A stretch of 29,244 nucleotides of DNA. Source: a virus. The notes beneath the pieces were generated by a model. It searched no databases. It saw only the letters and a program-made list of their open reading frames with translations, and was not told where the DNA came from. A program made the position numbers and the translations under genes. Below, one piece after another: positions 1-7,873 of the stretch. The stretch spans positions 1-29,244 of the IMG/VR virus record IMGVR_UViG_3300036651_002363. The stretch is one strand, 5' to 3'. Every line of letters begins with the position of its first letter. The first letter of the stretch is position 1.

Positions 1-548
1 GCCGAGACGGTCAGCGTGCCGAGGTTGTTCCAGACCTGCCCGCTGACGTGCGGATCGCTCGTCGGTGGGATGATAACGGTGCCGAACGTGCCGGTCGCTC
101 CGGTCGCTCCGGTCGGGCCGGTGACGCCGGCAGCGCTCGGGCCGGTTGCACCAGTGGGGCCCGTAGCGGTGCCGGTCGGACCGGTAACGCCTTGCGGACC
201 CGTACCTGTCGGGCCGGTCATGCCGGTCGGGCCACCCGCGGGACCAGTGAGGCCCTGCGCGCCAGTCGGGCCGGTCGCACCAGTGCCAACGGCACCGGTC
301 GGGCCGGTTACGCCGGTCGCTCCGACTGGCCCCTGCGGTCCTTGAAGACCGTTAGCCGGACCGGTCGGGCCAGTCGAACCAGCAGAACCGGTCGGACCAG
401 TAGCGCCTTGCGATGGACCCGTCGCTCCAGTAACACCGGTCGGTCCTGTGGGGCCACCGATACCGCCGGCGTTGATCGCATCGACCGCCTGCTTGAGCAC
501 CGGGCCCAGCATGTTGCGGTCGTAATTTTTAGACGACAGGATCGTCAT
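1..548 (-). CDS. Collagen-like phage structural protein (3' end cut by window edge)
   Basis: Reading leftward from the ATG at 548-546, the frame stays open to the window edge (at least 182 codons). An N-terminal segment beginning [20 protein letters not shown] (residues 1-20) is followed by about 110 residues of Gly-Pro-Thr/Gly-Ala-Thr/Gly-Pro-Gln collagen-type triplets, interrupted in a few places. It ends in a non-repetitive tail containing [14 protein letters not shown]. Tails of this kind (HV-G-xWNN-G-L-VS) often close phage head or tail surface proteins, so only a few residues are probably missing. A GGGAGAG ribosome site lies six bases before the ATG. Gly-X-Y repeats in phages form trimeric rods in fibres or decoration proteins. 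The gene lies downstream of the portal on the same strand. The structural role is inferred from composition and neighbours. Confidence 0.8.
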   Translation of the reverse strand, partial: MTILSSKNYDRNMLGPVLKQAVDAINAGGIGGPTGPTGVTGATGPSQGATGPTGSAGSTGPTGPANGLQGPQGPVGATGVTGPTGAVGTGATGPTGAQGLTGPAGGPTGMTGPTGTGPQGVTGPTGTATGPTGATGPSAAGVTGPTGATGATGTFGTVIIPPTSDPHVSGQVWNNLGTLTVS

Positions 549-604
549 GGCTCTCTCCCGAAAGTCGGTTCCTATCTCGTACGGCGCGACCTCTTAATGC
601 CGTG

Positions 605-619
605 TTACCGTGGCGGTAA
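605..619 (+). repeat. Dispersed palindrome copy 1 (TTACCGTGGCGGTAA)
   Basis: Exact match to the 15-bp consensus TTACCGT[G/C][A/G]CGGTAA. It lies directly beyond the portal stop codon (620-622) and upstream of the leftward collagen-like gene, so it could act on read-through or on a promoter for that gene. Centre form is G-G. Confidence 0.9.
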
Positions 620-2926
620 TCACCCCGGACCCGGCGAGATCGGCAGTGCGTTCGGACCCTTCATGTTGCCCACGAGCGCGGTCTGCGGCCCCATGCCGCC
701 GGCGGCGATCTGTCCGTGCTGGTCGCCTTGCGACTGGCGCGCAGCGTGATCCATGCTCGGATTGTTCGTGTGCCCCGGTGCGCCACCGTTCGGTGCGGGC
801 TCGCCGCCACCTTCCGGGAGTGTACCGATATGCGTGGGCATGCCCTCCGGCATGTGCGCGTGCGAAGCGAGGAGACCCGCGGTCAACTCGGTGGCAATCC
901 GGGAAACGCCCGCCTGCACGCCCTTCTGCACGCCCTCTTGGACTTGGTGATCGAGATCACCGCCGGCCTGTTGCTGCGCCTGCTCGGCCTGCACCATCTT
1001 GTCGATCTCGTCCTCCGGCGGCACCACATTCTCGCCGTCCAGACCGATGGTCGTGGACACCGAGCGCAACACCGTGGCGCGGCCCTTGATGCCCATGATC
1101 TTCATGTCGGTCGGGTTGTTCGTCGTCGACAGGAACTCAATCTGGCGCTGGCGCAGCGTCTCGCGCTGGACGGCGACGTTGACACCCTGCACCGTGATCC
1201 GCTCCTCGCCGGTGAGAATGCCGGTCGTGTCGGTCAGCATGATCAGGTCGCCAAGCTGCAACAGCGCTGGCTCCATCACATCGCGGTCGATGTTGGCGCT
1301 CACCGTCTGCAAAATCTTGCTCGCGTTGCCCATGAGCATGGCAAGCCCGGACGCCGTGCGGCCGGCGCCGCCGCCGCTCTGGCCACCGACGTATTTCGGA
1401 ATGGCCGACACGTCATCGGAAATCTCGACGAATTTCTCATACACCGCAATGAGTTGCTGCGCGTTCGACTGTGGCTGGAAGAAGCTGATCGGCGGCTGCG
1501 AGCGGCCGGCATTCGACGGATCGTTGTTCGTGTGCCAGCGCTTCCACGGGTACATCTCCTCGCTGTTCTCGTCGACCGATAGCCGGTCATCGTCGATCAC
1601 GACCTGCGGGCCGGATGCGATGGACAGGTTATTGATCAGCGCGCGCAGCGTGGCGTTCGCGCTCTCCTGCAAGTCCTGCAAGAGATCAGTCAGGCCGTTG
1701 CCAACCGGCGTGCCGGGCACCTTCTCGAACGAGGTAATGAAGTACGGATGGCGCTGCCGAGGCGACGGCGACAGGTGCGCCTTGATCACGTGGTTGCCAA
1801 TGCACCACGCCTGCACGCTGTAATCGCGCAGATCATCTGGCACGGCGAGACCATAGTCTTGAAGAACGCGCCCTTGCACGTTCCCATTGAACTCCATCAT
1901 GGAAATCATGCCGGACCGGTTCCACGCCGGGTTCTCGCGGCTCTCTAGCGCAGCGCGCTCGGCGTCGGTTGTGTCCCAGTTGTCGTAGAGGCCGCCACGG
2001 CCATACTCGTCGAGCACGGCGCGAATTTCGTCGTGGTCGTAGCCCGGCAGATCGAGCAGATCGTTCAACTCGGCGCGTGTGATGCGCAGCTTCTCGATGA
2101 CGTTGGCGTTCTCGATATCGGCCACGCCCGGCGTCCACCAGAGATCGAACGGCGACACCCGGCACCACGTCAGCCGCGGCTTGTGCTGCACCGTCGGCTT
2201 CCCGCCGACGGGCGGCCACGTCACCTCCGGGATGACCTTGACGACCGGTCCCTTGATGCAGGCGAACGGGAACACCGGCATATCGACCAGAAACTCAGCG
2301 AGCGCGTGGTAGAAGCCACCCACCCGCAGAATGTCCTCGATCTTGTCCTCGCTGGCGCGCGCCTGCTGGGCTGCCTTCTTTTTGGCGGCGTCGCGCGCGG
2401 CTTCAAGCAGGGCGTCTCGGCGGTCGTCCACCTTGGCGGGGTCCGGTGGCTGGCCCAGTTGCTGGGCGACCATCTGGGTCTCACCCTCGATCAACTGGTT
2501 GATACTGTTGAGGATATTCGGCGGAACGTCGGGATCGGACGACGGACGCACGGACCATGGGCGATCCTGCCCGAGGTAAATATCCCGCAGTAGCGACGAC
2601 GCGGCACGGCACTTCTGCGCGATCAGGCGCGCGAAGACCTCGGTGCCACCCCACTTCCGGATTTCCTGCAATTTCTGGGCATCGTACTGGCCGTTGAATG
2701 TCCGCAGGGCGGCGAGCATGCGGTTGCTCCAGCCGGCCGATGTGTTGCGGTGGTTGCGGAAAATCTCGTACTGGCCCTTGATATAGCCGATCAACTCGAC
2801 CGGCGCGGGCTGCTGCTGTTGCTGCTGCGACGCCGTAGCCTTATCCTGCGCCTGCTGCTGAAGCTGCTGCTCCAGCGCGGCGGGAGGAATGACCTGAAGA
2901 ACGCCTGCCTGTCCGAGATTTGCCAT
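620..2926 (-). CDS. Portal (head-tail connector) protein
   Basis: This 768-residue protein resembles the large portal proteins of podovirus-type phages. The portal is the dodecameric ring at one capsid vertex through which DNA is packaged and ejected, and which docks the terminase. Visible hallmarks are an N-terminal region with KWGGTEVFARL and LRDIYLGQDRPW, a middle part with SPFDLWWTPG, and the segment around ISDDVSAIPKYVGG...GAGRTASGLAMLMGNASK, a typical portal crown/wing motif. A glutamine run lies near the N-terminus and a Gly/Pro-rich tail at the C-terminus. I chose the ATG at 2926 (MANLGQAG); the frame extends back to 3013, but that stretch is basic, unlike a portal start, and would consume the divergent promoter gap. 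It is oriented opposite to the terminase genes, which is unusual. Confidence 0.9.
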   Translation of the reverse strand: MANLGQAGVLQVIPPAALEQQLQQQAQDKATASQQQQQQPAPVELIGYIKGQYEIFRNHRNTSAGWSNRMLAALRTFNGQYDAQKLQEIRKWGGTEVFARLIAQKCRAASSLLRDIYLGQDRPWSVRPSSDPDVPPNILNSINQLIEGETQMVAQQLGQPPDPAKVDDRRDALLEAARDAAKKKAAQQARASEDKIEDILRVGGFYHALAEFLVDMPVFPFACIKGPVVKVIPEVTWPPVGGKPTVQHKPRLTWCRVSPFDLWWTPGVADIENANVIEKLRITRAELNDLLDLPGYDHDEIRAVLDEYGRGGLYDNWDTTDAERAALESRENPAWNRSGMISMMEFNGNVQGRVLQDYGLAVPDDLRDYSVQAWCIGNHVIKAHLSPSPRQRHPYFITSFEKVPGTPVGNGLTDLLQDLQESANATLRALINNLSIASGPQVVIDDDRLSVDENSEEMYPWKRWHTNNDPSNAGRSQPPISFFQPQSNAQQLIAVYEKFVEISDDVSAIPKYVGGQSGGGAGRTASGLAMLMGNASKILQTVSANIDRDVMEPALLQLGDLIMLTDTTGILTGEERITVQGVNVAVQRETLRQRQIEFLSTTNNPTDMKIMGIKGRATVLRSVSTTIGLDGENVVPPEDEIDKMVQAEQAQQQAGGDLDHQVQEGVQKGVQAGVSRIATELTAGLLASHAHMPEGMPTHIGTLPEGGGEPAPNGGAPGHTNNPSMDHAARQSQGDQHGQIAAGGMGPQTALVGNMKGPNALPISPGPG

Positions 2927-3030
2927 GCCGGGCTTTGCCTTTGTGCCCCGATAGAACCTTAAGGGCCTTAACGCGCCTTTAATGGGGCGCTGATCTTGTA
3001 AAACAGAACCCACGATGGTACAGACCGCAA
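2927..3030. promoter_or_regulatory. Divergent intergenic region between portal and small terminase
   Basis: These 104 bases separate two divergently transcribed units and must hold both promoters. A perfect 13-bp palindrome, TTAAGGGCCTTAA, lies at 2959-2971. It has the same architecture (two arms around one central base) as the dispersed TTACCGT palindrome but a different sequence. A GCGCC...GGCGC inverted pair follows at about 2973-2990. I see no clear -35/-10 pair. Confidence 0.4.
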
Positions 3031-3576
3031 ATGACCACCGCTCCCACCGTGCTGCCGCCCGCTCCGGCCTTGGACGAACCCATGCTGGTGAAGCTGGCGC
3101 GCGATGTGGTCATGAATATACACGACCTTCACGTCGTCCTGTCGCGGTACCAACTGACGCAGAGCCAGTACGACCTGTACGTCGCCGCCAATCCGTTCTT
3201 CCGCAAGATCGCTGATCAGTTCCGCATCGAGTGGGAAGGCGTCGCATCGACCTCGCAGCGGATGAAGATCAAGGCGCAGGTCGCGCTGGAAGAGAACATG
3301 TCGACGCTCGCTGCGCGCATGGGGAACAAGGATGAAGACCTCGGCAAAGCGACGGAAACCGCGAAGCTCTTCGCCCGCATCGCAGGCGTCGAAGCCGGAG
3401 ACAAGTTCGCGGGCACCGGCGAAAAAATCGTCATCGAAATCAACCTCGGCGCCGACGAAAAAATCAAGTTCGAGAAAGAGGGGGAGGCCACCGCTCCCGT
3501 TATCATCGACGGAACGGTTACAGAGGAAACGAGCACAGCAGCGCGCAACGTCGCGACGATACCGTCTGACGCCTAA
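3031..3576 (+). CDS. Putative terminase small subunit
   Basis: A 181-residue, mostly helical, charged protein placed where a small terminase is expected, ahead of the phosphoesterase and large terminase. Small terminases recognise the packaging site on phage DNA and recruit the large subunit. Residues about 35-80 (LSRYQLTQSQYDLYVAANPFFRKI) read like a DNA-binding helical domain, followed by a helix-rich middle (VALEENMSTLAARMGNKDEDLGKATETAKLF) and a C-terminal part with IVIEINLGADEKI. I recognise the architecture and position rather than a diagnostic motif, so the call rests partly on context. The start at 3031 has only a weak ribosome site. Confidence 0.6.
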   Translation: MTTAPTVLPPAPALDEPMLVKLARDVVMNIHDLHVVLSRYQLTQSQYDLYVAANPFFRKIADQFRIEWEGVASTSQRMKIKAQVALEENMSTLAARMGNKDEDLGKATETAKLFARIAGVEAGDKFAGTGEKIVIEINLGADEKIKFEKEGEATAPVIIDGTVTEETSTAARNVATIPSDA

Positions 3577-3760
3577 AGGCGTGGCGAACGATCTTCGTTA
3601 CCGAACATCGGCTTGGCGCGCTGACGCAGTGGCGCGCTACAACCGGTCGCTCACCAAACACGAGTGCGACCGCCGGTATGATCAATCCGCCAAAGGCCAT
3701 GAGCGCAGAAGGAAATACAACCGTGCCCGAACCGAAAGACGACGCACAGCGTCTGTATGA
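3332..3760 (+). CDS. Basic repeat protein overlapping small terminase and phosphoesterase (start uncertain)
   Basis: An open frame runs from ATG 3332 to 3760. Beyond the small-terminase stop (3576) it encodes a convincing Arg/Tyr-rich pattern: RRYRLTPKGVANDLRYRTSA, VARYNRS, then YDQSAKGHERRRKYNRA. This tandem S/T-x-KG...R-x-Y pattern is familiar from small phage proteins of unknown, probably nucleic-acid-binding, function. Because RYRLTPKG begins before 3576, the gene must overlap the small terminase out of frame. No clear start lies between 3332 and 3581, where a GTG follows AAAGG too closely. The true 5' end could be 3332, giving 142 residues with a Lys/Ser-rich start, or much later. The 3' end overlaps the phosphoesterase by about 60 bases. 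Confidence 0.45.
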   Translation: MKTSAKRRKPRSSSPASQASKPETSSRAPAKKSSSKSTSAPTKKSSSRKRGRPPLPLSSTERLQRKRAQQRATSRRYRLTPKGVANDLRYRTSAWRADAVARYNRSLTKHECDRRYDQSAKGHERRRKYNRARTERRRTASV

Positions 3761-4826
3761 CGCTATCGAGATCATCCGCAAGAAGAACGCGGAGATCAAC
3801 GACCTCAATCGCACCATCACCCAAATCCGTCGCGACAACGACACTTGTGAAGCGATCCGGAAGGAGATTTGGGGGCTGGCCGCACACTCTCCGGAGCCGC
3901 CAGAATGGATACAGGGGCGCGGCGTGCGCAACGGCTCGCGCGGCGGACCGATCACCATCTGGTCGGATATCCACTACGGCGAGGTCGTCAACCCGGACGA
4001 GATCAACGGCGTCAACGCCTTCAACAAGAACATAGCTGCCAAGCGCATCCACCGACTCGTCAACACCACGGTCGACCTCGCGTTCAACCACATGGGCCGC
4101 GCCAAGACGACCTACCCGGGCATCGTTATCTGTCTGGGCGGTGACATGATCGGCGGTGACATTCACGAGGAACTGCTGGCGACGAATGACCGCACGCCGC
4201 ACCAGTCGGTCAACGACCTCACAGACCTACTGGCTGGCGGCATCGAGGAGTGTGCCAGCAAGTTCGGCAAGGTCTTCGTGCCCTGCGTCGTGGGCAACCA
4301 CGGTCGCAACACCAAGAAGATGCGCATGAAGGGGCGCGTCTTTACCAACTTCGACTGGTCGATCTACTGCAATCTGGAGCGCTCCTTCCGCAAGGACCGG
4401 CACGTGCAATTCTACGTGCCATCGCAGGCGGACGCCGCGTTCCAACTGTACGGCCACCGCTACCTTCTCACCCACGGCGATAGCCTCGGCGTCAAGGGCG
4501 GCGACGGTATCATCGGCGCACTGGGCCCGATCATGCGCGGCACGCTCAAAGTGCACCGCTCCGAGGCGCAGATCGGCCGCGACTTCGACACGCTGGTGAT
4601 AGGCCATTGGCACCAATACATCACTCTCCCCGGCCTCGTCTGCAACAACGCGCTCAAGGGGTACGACGAGTACGCGATGCTCCAGCTTCGCGCGCCGTAC
4701 AGCCGACCTTCACAGGCGCTGTGGTTCACTCACCCGGAACACGGCATCACGGCTCACTGGCAGGTCTACCTCGAAGGCATCCAGCACGCGCAGGATAGCA
4801 AGACTTGGATGAAGTGGGCCGCCTAG
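3699..4826 (+). CDS. Calcineurin-like metallophosphoesterase
   Basis: All five metallophosphoesterase blocks are visible (numbering from this start): SDIHYGE with D90 and H92, GGDMIGGD with D149, GNHGR with N200 and H201, THGDS with H259, and GHWH with H303 and H305. These bind two metal ions that hydrolyse phosphomono- or diesters, often nucleic acid ends or cyclic nucleotides. The protein is 375 residues, with an N-terminal helical extension (about residues 15-60) before the catalytic domain. I chose ATG 3699 because AAAGG precedes it; ATG 3678 is also in frame. It lies between the two terminase genes, so a DNA-end-processing role during packaging or replication is plausible but unproven. 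Confidence 0.88.
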   Translation: MSAEGNTTVPEPKDDAQRLYDAIEIIRKKNAEINDLNRTITQIRRDNDTCEAIRKEIWGLAAHSPEPPEWIQGRGVRNGSRGGPITIWSDIHYGEVVNPDEINGVNAFNKNIAAKRIHRLVNTTVDLAFNHMGRAKTTYPGIVICLGGDMIGGDIHEELLATNDRTPHQSVNDLTDLLAGGIEECASKFGKVFVPCVVGNHGRNTKKMRMKGRVFTNFDWSIYCNLERSFRKDRHVQFYVPSQADAAFQLYGHRYLLTHGDSLGVKGGDGIIGALGPIMRGTLKVHRSEAQIGRDFDTLVIGHWHQYITLPGLVCNNALKGYDEYAMLQLRAPYSRPSQALWFTHPEHGITAHWQVYLEGIQHAQDSKTWMKWAA

Positions 4827-4838
4827 CGGAGACCAGCA

Positions 4839-6299
4839 ATGGCGGGCCTGAAGTACACAGCACCGGCGACGTGCGCGCGGTTCATGAAGTCCGACGCGTT
4901 CGGCCGGATCATCACCGGCCCGGTCGGCTCCGGGAAGACGACCGCGTGCATCATCGAATTGCTTCGGCGCTCGACCGCGCAGGCACCGGGCAAGGATGGC
5001 AAGCGCTGGACGCGGCACGCCATCGTGCGCCAGACGCTGAAACAGTTAAAGGACACGGTGCTGAAGGACTGCCAGAACTGGCTCAACGGGCTGGGCGAGT
5101 TCAGGGTCAGCGAGAACACCTTCCACCTGAAGTTCGGTGACGTGCGCAGCGAGTGGATTTTCATCCCGCTCGAAGACGCCGACGATCAGGCCCGGCTGCT
5201 GTCGATGCAGTTGACCGGTGCGTGGCTGTCGGAGTGCATCGAGATGAACTTCGACGTGCTCGCGCCTATCAGCGGTCGTATCGGCCGCTACCCGTCGGCA
5301 GAGCGCGGCGTCCCGTCGTGGAATGGCATCATCGCTGACACCAACATGCCGACCGAGATGACGCCGTGGCACAACTTCCTCGAAGCCATGCCGCCGGATT
5401 GGCAGAAGTTCAATCAGCCCGGTGGGCTAGCGCCGGACGCAGAGAATTTGAATTTTCTGCTGCAAAACGCTGACACCATCAAGCTTCCTATCGACCACCC
5501 CGTACGTGTCGCTCAGGGCCGCAAATACTATGAACGATTTGTAGAAATGTACGGCGAGGAAAGCGACTGGGTGAAGCGGTACGTGCACGCGCAGTACGGG
5601 GACGACCCCTCGGGCGCCGCGGTGTTCAAGCAGTCCTACCGGTCCGACTTCCATCTCGTCGACGACACCCTCGTCATCCCCGGTTATCCGTTGCTCGTGG
5701 GTCAGGATTTCGGACGCAACCCGTGGAGCCTCATCTGCCAGCCCGATCACATGGGCCGGCTTATCGTGCACGAGGAGGTGGCCGGCACCAATATCGGGCT
5801 TGAGAAGCACGTGAACGAGCATCTGCGCCCCGCCCTCCTTAGCGACCGATATGTAGGCTGTAAAATCGCCACTGTGGGCGACCCCTCCGGCGTGGCGAAG
5901 GGCAACATTGCAGAGGAGAGTTGCTTTGATGCGCTCAAGCGCCTCGGCCTTCCAACTTTCCCTGCACCAACGAACGATATCGAACCACGCCTTCGCGCAG
6001 TCGAAGCGCTGCTCAGCCGGCAGGTGAACGGTGGTCCCGCGCTCCTGATCAACCGCAAGCGCTGCCCGATGCTGGCGCGCGCGATGGGCGGCGGATACCG
6101 CTTCACCAAGACCAAACAGGGCGCGCTGCGCGCAGTGCCAGAGAAGAACGATCCAGAGGGCTTTTCGCATGTGGTCGACTGCCTTCAGTACGTGTCGTTG
6201 GTGGTGCACGGCGGCATGACCGGGTACATCGTGCGCAAGCTCGACCCCCGGCCACGCCGTTCGCCGCGCGGCAAAATCACTGCCGCTGGGTGGACCTAA
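4839..6299 (+). CDS. Terminase large subunit (packaging ATPase-nuclease)
   Basis: This is the packaging motor that cuts concatemeric DNA and pumps it through the portal. In 486 residues it shows a Walker A motif GPVGSGKTT (27-35), a Walker B-like AWLSEC (128-133), and an RNase H-fold nuclease with acidic residues at D290 (VGQDFG), D348 (VGDPSG) and D447 (VVDCLQY). A GGAG ribosome site sits eight bases before ATG 4839, thirteen bases after the phosphoesterase stop. The last codon overlaps the end of a convergent leftward gene by a few bases. Length and motif order are normal for the family; nothing looks broken. Confidence 0.95.
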   Translation: MAGLKYTAPATCARFMKSDAFGRIITGPVGSGKTTACIIELLRRSTAQAPGKDGKRWTRHAIVRQTLKQLKDTVLKDCQNWLNGLGEFRVSENTFHLKFGDVRSEWIFIPLEDADDQARLLSMQLTGAWLSECIEMNFDVLAPISGRIGRYPSAERGVPSWNGIIADTNMPTEMTPWHNFLEAMPPDWQKFNQPGGLAPDAENLNFLLQNADTIKLPIDHPVRVAQGRKYYERFVEMYGEESDWVKRYVHAQYGDDPSGAAVFKQSYRSDFHLVDDTLVIPGYPLLVGQDFGRNPWSLICQPDHMGRLIVHEEVAGTNIGLEKHVNEHLRPALLSDRYVGCKIATVGDPSGVAKGNIAEESCFDALKRLGLPTFPAPTNDIEPRLRAVEALLSRQVNGGPALLINRKRCPMLARAMGGGYRFTKTKQGALRAVPEKNDPEGFSHVVDCLQYVSLVVHGGMTGYIVRKLDPRPRRSPRGKITAAGWT

Positions 6300-6550
6300 A
6301 CGGCCACCGCGCTCACGATCTTCTCGACGGTCTCGGCAACCGCCGGGACGTGTTCGAGAATAGCTGCTTCGATCATACGCAGAGCTTCAGCAACAGGATT
6401 GTCCGCCTGAGTACAATCAGTCGGGACGCCGTTCACCTTACAATTTACGCCGAAAACTTCCAATTTCGGAATAAAATTCGCCGAGACAACGATGGTGAGG
6501 TCGTTCACATCGCGGCGGATGAGCCAGCTATTCTGTTTCGCGTTCGACAT
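6296..6550 (-). CDS. Hypothetical protein at the end of the leftward operon
   Basis: An 84-residue protein I do not recognise. It starts MSNAKQNSWLIRRDVNDL, has a beta-rich middle (TIVVSANFIPKLEVFGVNCKV) and a helical end (EALRMIEAAILEHVPAVAETVEKI). ATG 6550 is preceded by AAAGGGGA at about ten bases. A GTG at 6598 would add sixteen residues but has a poorer site. It converges on the large terminase with a 4-bp overlap, so transcription from the two sides collides here. Confidence 0.6.
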   Translation of the reverse strand: MSNAKQNSWLIRRDVNDLTIVVSANFIPKLEVFGVNCKVNGVPTDCTQADNPVAEALRMIEAAILEHVPAVAETVEKIVSAVAV

Positions 6551-6597
6551 GTCAAGCAAGTCCCCTTTAACCTTTGTGATTGGTGTTTTTAGCTCCA

Positions 6598-6654
6598 CCC
6601 GCTGTCCCTAGCAGCGGGCCCCTTACGGAGCAGGGGGCAACGCGCCCCCCGCTC
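6598..6654. terminator. Two adjacent hairpins in the gap between leftward genes
   Basis: CCCGCTG (6598-6604) pairs with CAGCGGG (6612-6618). GAGC-GGGGGC type arms at 6628-6638 and 6644-6654 pair with one mismatch around a five-base loop. Both could slow or end leftward transcripts from the 6671 gene. Neither is followed by a T-run, so intrinsic termination is uncertain. Confidence 0.35.
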
Positions 6655-6670
6655 ACCCCCGAATTGTCCA

Positions 6671-7099
6671 TCAGTCGACGAACCGAAATTCGTTCTCCAG
6701 ACGGACAACCTGCCCGCGCTCGAACTTGCCGAAGCTCGCATCAAGCTGGGCGTCTATAGCCTGACGCATGGTGGCCACGTCCTGCTCCGTCCAATCGTAA
6801 ATCCCGCGATTAGCGAGATTGCCGAGCAGGCGGATCGAGCGGAGCACATTGACCATGCGACCGCCGCCGAGGCGCAGGAACTTCTGCCGCTTGCTTTCCT
6901 CGGGCGGAGCCGAAGAGGCGGGAGCGGTCGGCGGCGAGGACACGCGAGTGCGCTGCCGGCGCGTTACCGTGGCGGTAACACCGGGAGCGGACTGCGCAGC
7001 CTTGGCAGTGGTGGTGTTGCGCCGGCGCACAGCGGCCGGCGGCGTGCGGGGCACGGTCGGCAGGAAGTCCGCCAACGTAGCCTGAGTTGCAGTAGCCAT
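6671..7099 (-). CDS. Hypothetical phage protein with disordered N-terminus and helical C-terminal domain
   Basis: This 142-residue protein starts MATATQATLADFLPTVPRTP behind a strong AAGGAG site seven bases upstream; an in-frame codon at 7120 lacks one. Residues 1-75 are Ala/Thr/Pro/Arg-rich and probably disordered. Residues about 78-140 form a compact domain (KFLRLGGGRMVNVLRSIRLL, NLANRGIYDWTEQDV) of a kind recurring in small phage proteins with no assigned function. One copy of the 15-bp palindrome lies inside the low-complexity part, encoding TATVT. A good sigma70-type promoter sits upstream. Confidence 0.75.
   Translation of the reverse strand: MATATQATLADFLPTVPRTPPAAVRRRNTTTAKAAQSAPGVTATVTRRQRTRVSSPPTAPASSAPPEESKRQKFLRLGGGRMVNVLRSIRLLGNLANRGIYDWTEQDVATMRQAIDAQLDASFGKFERGQVVRLENEFRFVD
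6964..6978 (+). repeat. Dispersed palindrome copy 2 (TTACCGTGGCGGTAA), inside a CDS
   Basis: Exact consensus with centre G-G. It lies in the disordered, insertion-tolerant segment of the 6671-7099 gene and is read there as Thr-Ala-Thr-Val-Thr. Confidence 0.9.
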
Positions 7100-7147
7100 T
7101 CGGTTCTCCTTTGGCGCCACCCCACCATGGGGTGCAGCGTTAGGAGA

Positions 7148-7176
7148 ATTGTGGCTCCGCTAGTCCAAAATGTCAA
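7148..7176 (-). promoter_or_regulatory. Sigma70-like promoter for the 7099 leftward gene
   Basis: On the minus strand a perfect -35 TTGACA (7176-7171) is followed by 17 bases and CACAAT (7153-7148), four of six matches to TATAAT. It points at the gene starting at 7099. A CACCCC...GGGGTG hairpin (about 7118-7134) lies in the short leader. This is the clearest host-type promoter in the window. Confidence 0.6.
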
Positions 7177-7184
7177 TAGGGCGT

Positions 7185-7463
7185 TTACGACAGGGGCGGG
7201 ATTTTATCCAAGCGCTTGAGCGCGTCAATTTTGGATTGCAACTTGGCGGCCTTGCGCGCGCGGCGTCGCTTGAAAAACGCCTGCACCGTCTGGTTTTCGT
7301 GAAGCTGCACCGCGTACCAAAAGCAAGCGAGGATCGAGGCGATCAGCCCGAAGAAAATGGGCAGCATGCCGAACAACGCGGCAACGCTGACGCCGGCTGC
7401 GAAATGGTTGACCCAAGTCAGCCACCCATCCTGTCCCCCATTCATCGTCGTGGTCCGCTGCAT
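7185..7463 (-). CDS. Small membrane protein, putative holin
   Basis: A 92-residue protein with a soluble N-terminus (MQRTTTMNGGQDGW), one long or two short hydrophobic segments (about residues 20-56, HFAAGVSVAALFGMLPIFF and SILACFWYAVQL), and a strongly basic tail (FFKRRRARKAAKLQ). Size, topology and basic C-terminus resemble class II/III phage holins, which open the inner membrane at lysis. No endolysin is visible nearby, so this is tentative. I chose ATG 7463 because GAGG precedes it by five bases; ATG 7445 is the alternative. Confidence 0.55.
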   Translation of the reverse strand: MQRTTTMNGGQDGWLTWVNHFAAGVSVAALFGMLPIFFGLIASILACFWYAVQLHENQTVQAFFKRRRARKAAKLQSKIDALKRLDKIPPLS

Positions 7464-7498
7464 GCTGGCCTCGTTCTGCCGACGAAAGCACACCCGTC

Positions 7499-7873
7499 TT
7501 AATGGAGAGTATCAAAATCACACGGGCACTGCACCACCAACTCCATATGGCGGATCAGCTTGGCCCGGTGGCTCTCGCACACGGCGGTAACTTCTTGCAC
7601 CGCCTCGGAAAAGTCCTCCACTCCGACCCCGCGGCCGGTCTGCTCGCACTGCGCCTTGAGGTGGGCGACCAGCGACAGGCGACTAGTGTAATCGTGCAGC
7701 AGCATGGCGTCTTTCAAAATGTCGATGAACGCCTCGCGGTCGATGCCGCGGTCGAACGCGTCGAGAATGGATAGCTGGGCGCCGGCTTGGAGGTTGAACG
7801 CACTGCGCGGGGTGGCGATATTGTCCAGCGCGTCGAGCAGCACCTTCTCACTGAACAGCGGGTTCTTGGCCAT
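7499..7873 (-). CDS. Hypothetical protein
   Basis: A 124-residue, largely helical acidic protein I do not recognise. It begins MAKNPLFSEKVLLDALDN and contains FDRGIDREAFIDILKDAMLL and a C-terminal CESHRAKLIRHMELVVQCPC with several Cys/His residues that might bind metal. AAAGGA lies about eight bases before ATG 7873. Its start overlaps the end of the upstream regulator gene by 26 bases, so the two are probably co-translated. Confidence 0.7.
   Translation of the reverse strand: MAKNPLFSEKVLLDALDNIATPRSAFNLQAGAQLSILDAFDRGIDREAFIDILKDAMLLHDYTSRLSLVAHLKAQCEQTGRGVGVEDFSEAVQEVTAVCESHRAKLIRHMELVVQCPCDFDTLH

Noticed and set aside
1-480. CRISPR-like appearance of the repeated GGTCGGACCGGT-type words
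   Set aside because: Repeats are codon-sized and irregular with no constant spacer length; they encode collagen triplets.
16-749. Rightward open frames rich in Pro-Val-Gly or Arg-Ala-Gly over the collagen-like gene
   Set aside because: They are mirror readings of the collagen repeat; the leftward frame has the ribosome site, Gly-X-Y triplets and a recognisable tail.
716-1823. Long rightward frames opposite the portal gene
   Set aside because: GC-rich antisense shadows with His/Arg/Leu-heavy sequence; the portal frame has family motifs.
2750-2962. Rightward leucine-rich frame opposite the portal N-terminus
   Set aside because: It is the antisense of the portal glutamine run (CAG/CTG repeats).
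5427-6209. 260-codon leftward frame opposite the large terminase
   Set aside because: Antisense shadow of a gene with all catalytic motifs; no ribosome site.
7577-7593. CGGCGGTAAC half-site in the 7499 gene
   Set aside because: Only one arm is present; half-sites are expected by chance in GC-rich coding DNA.
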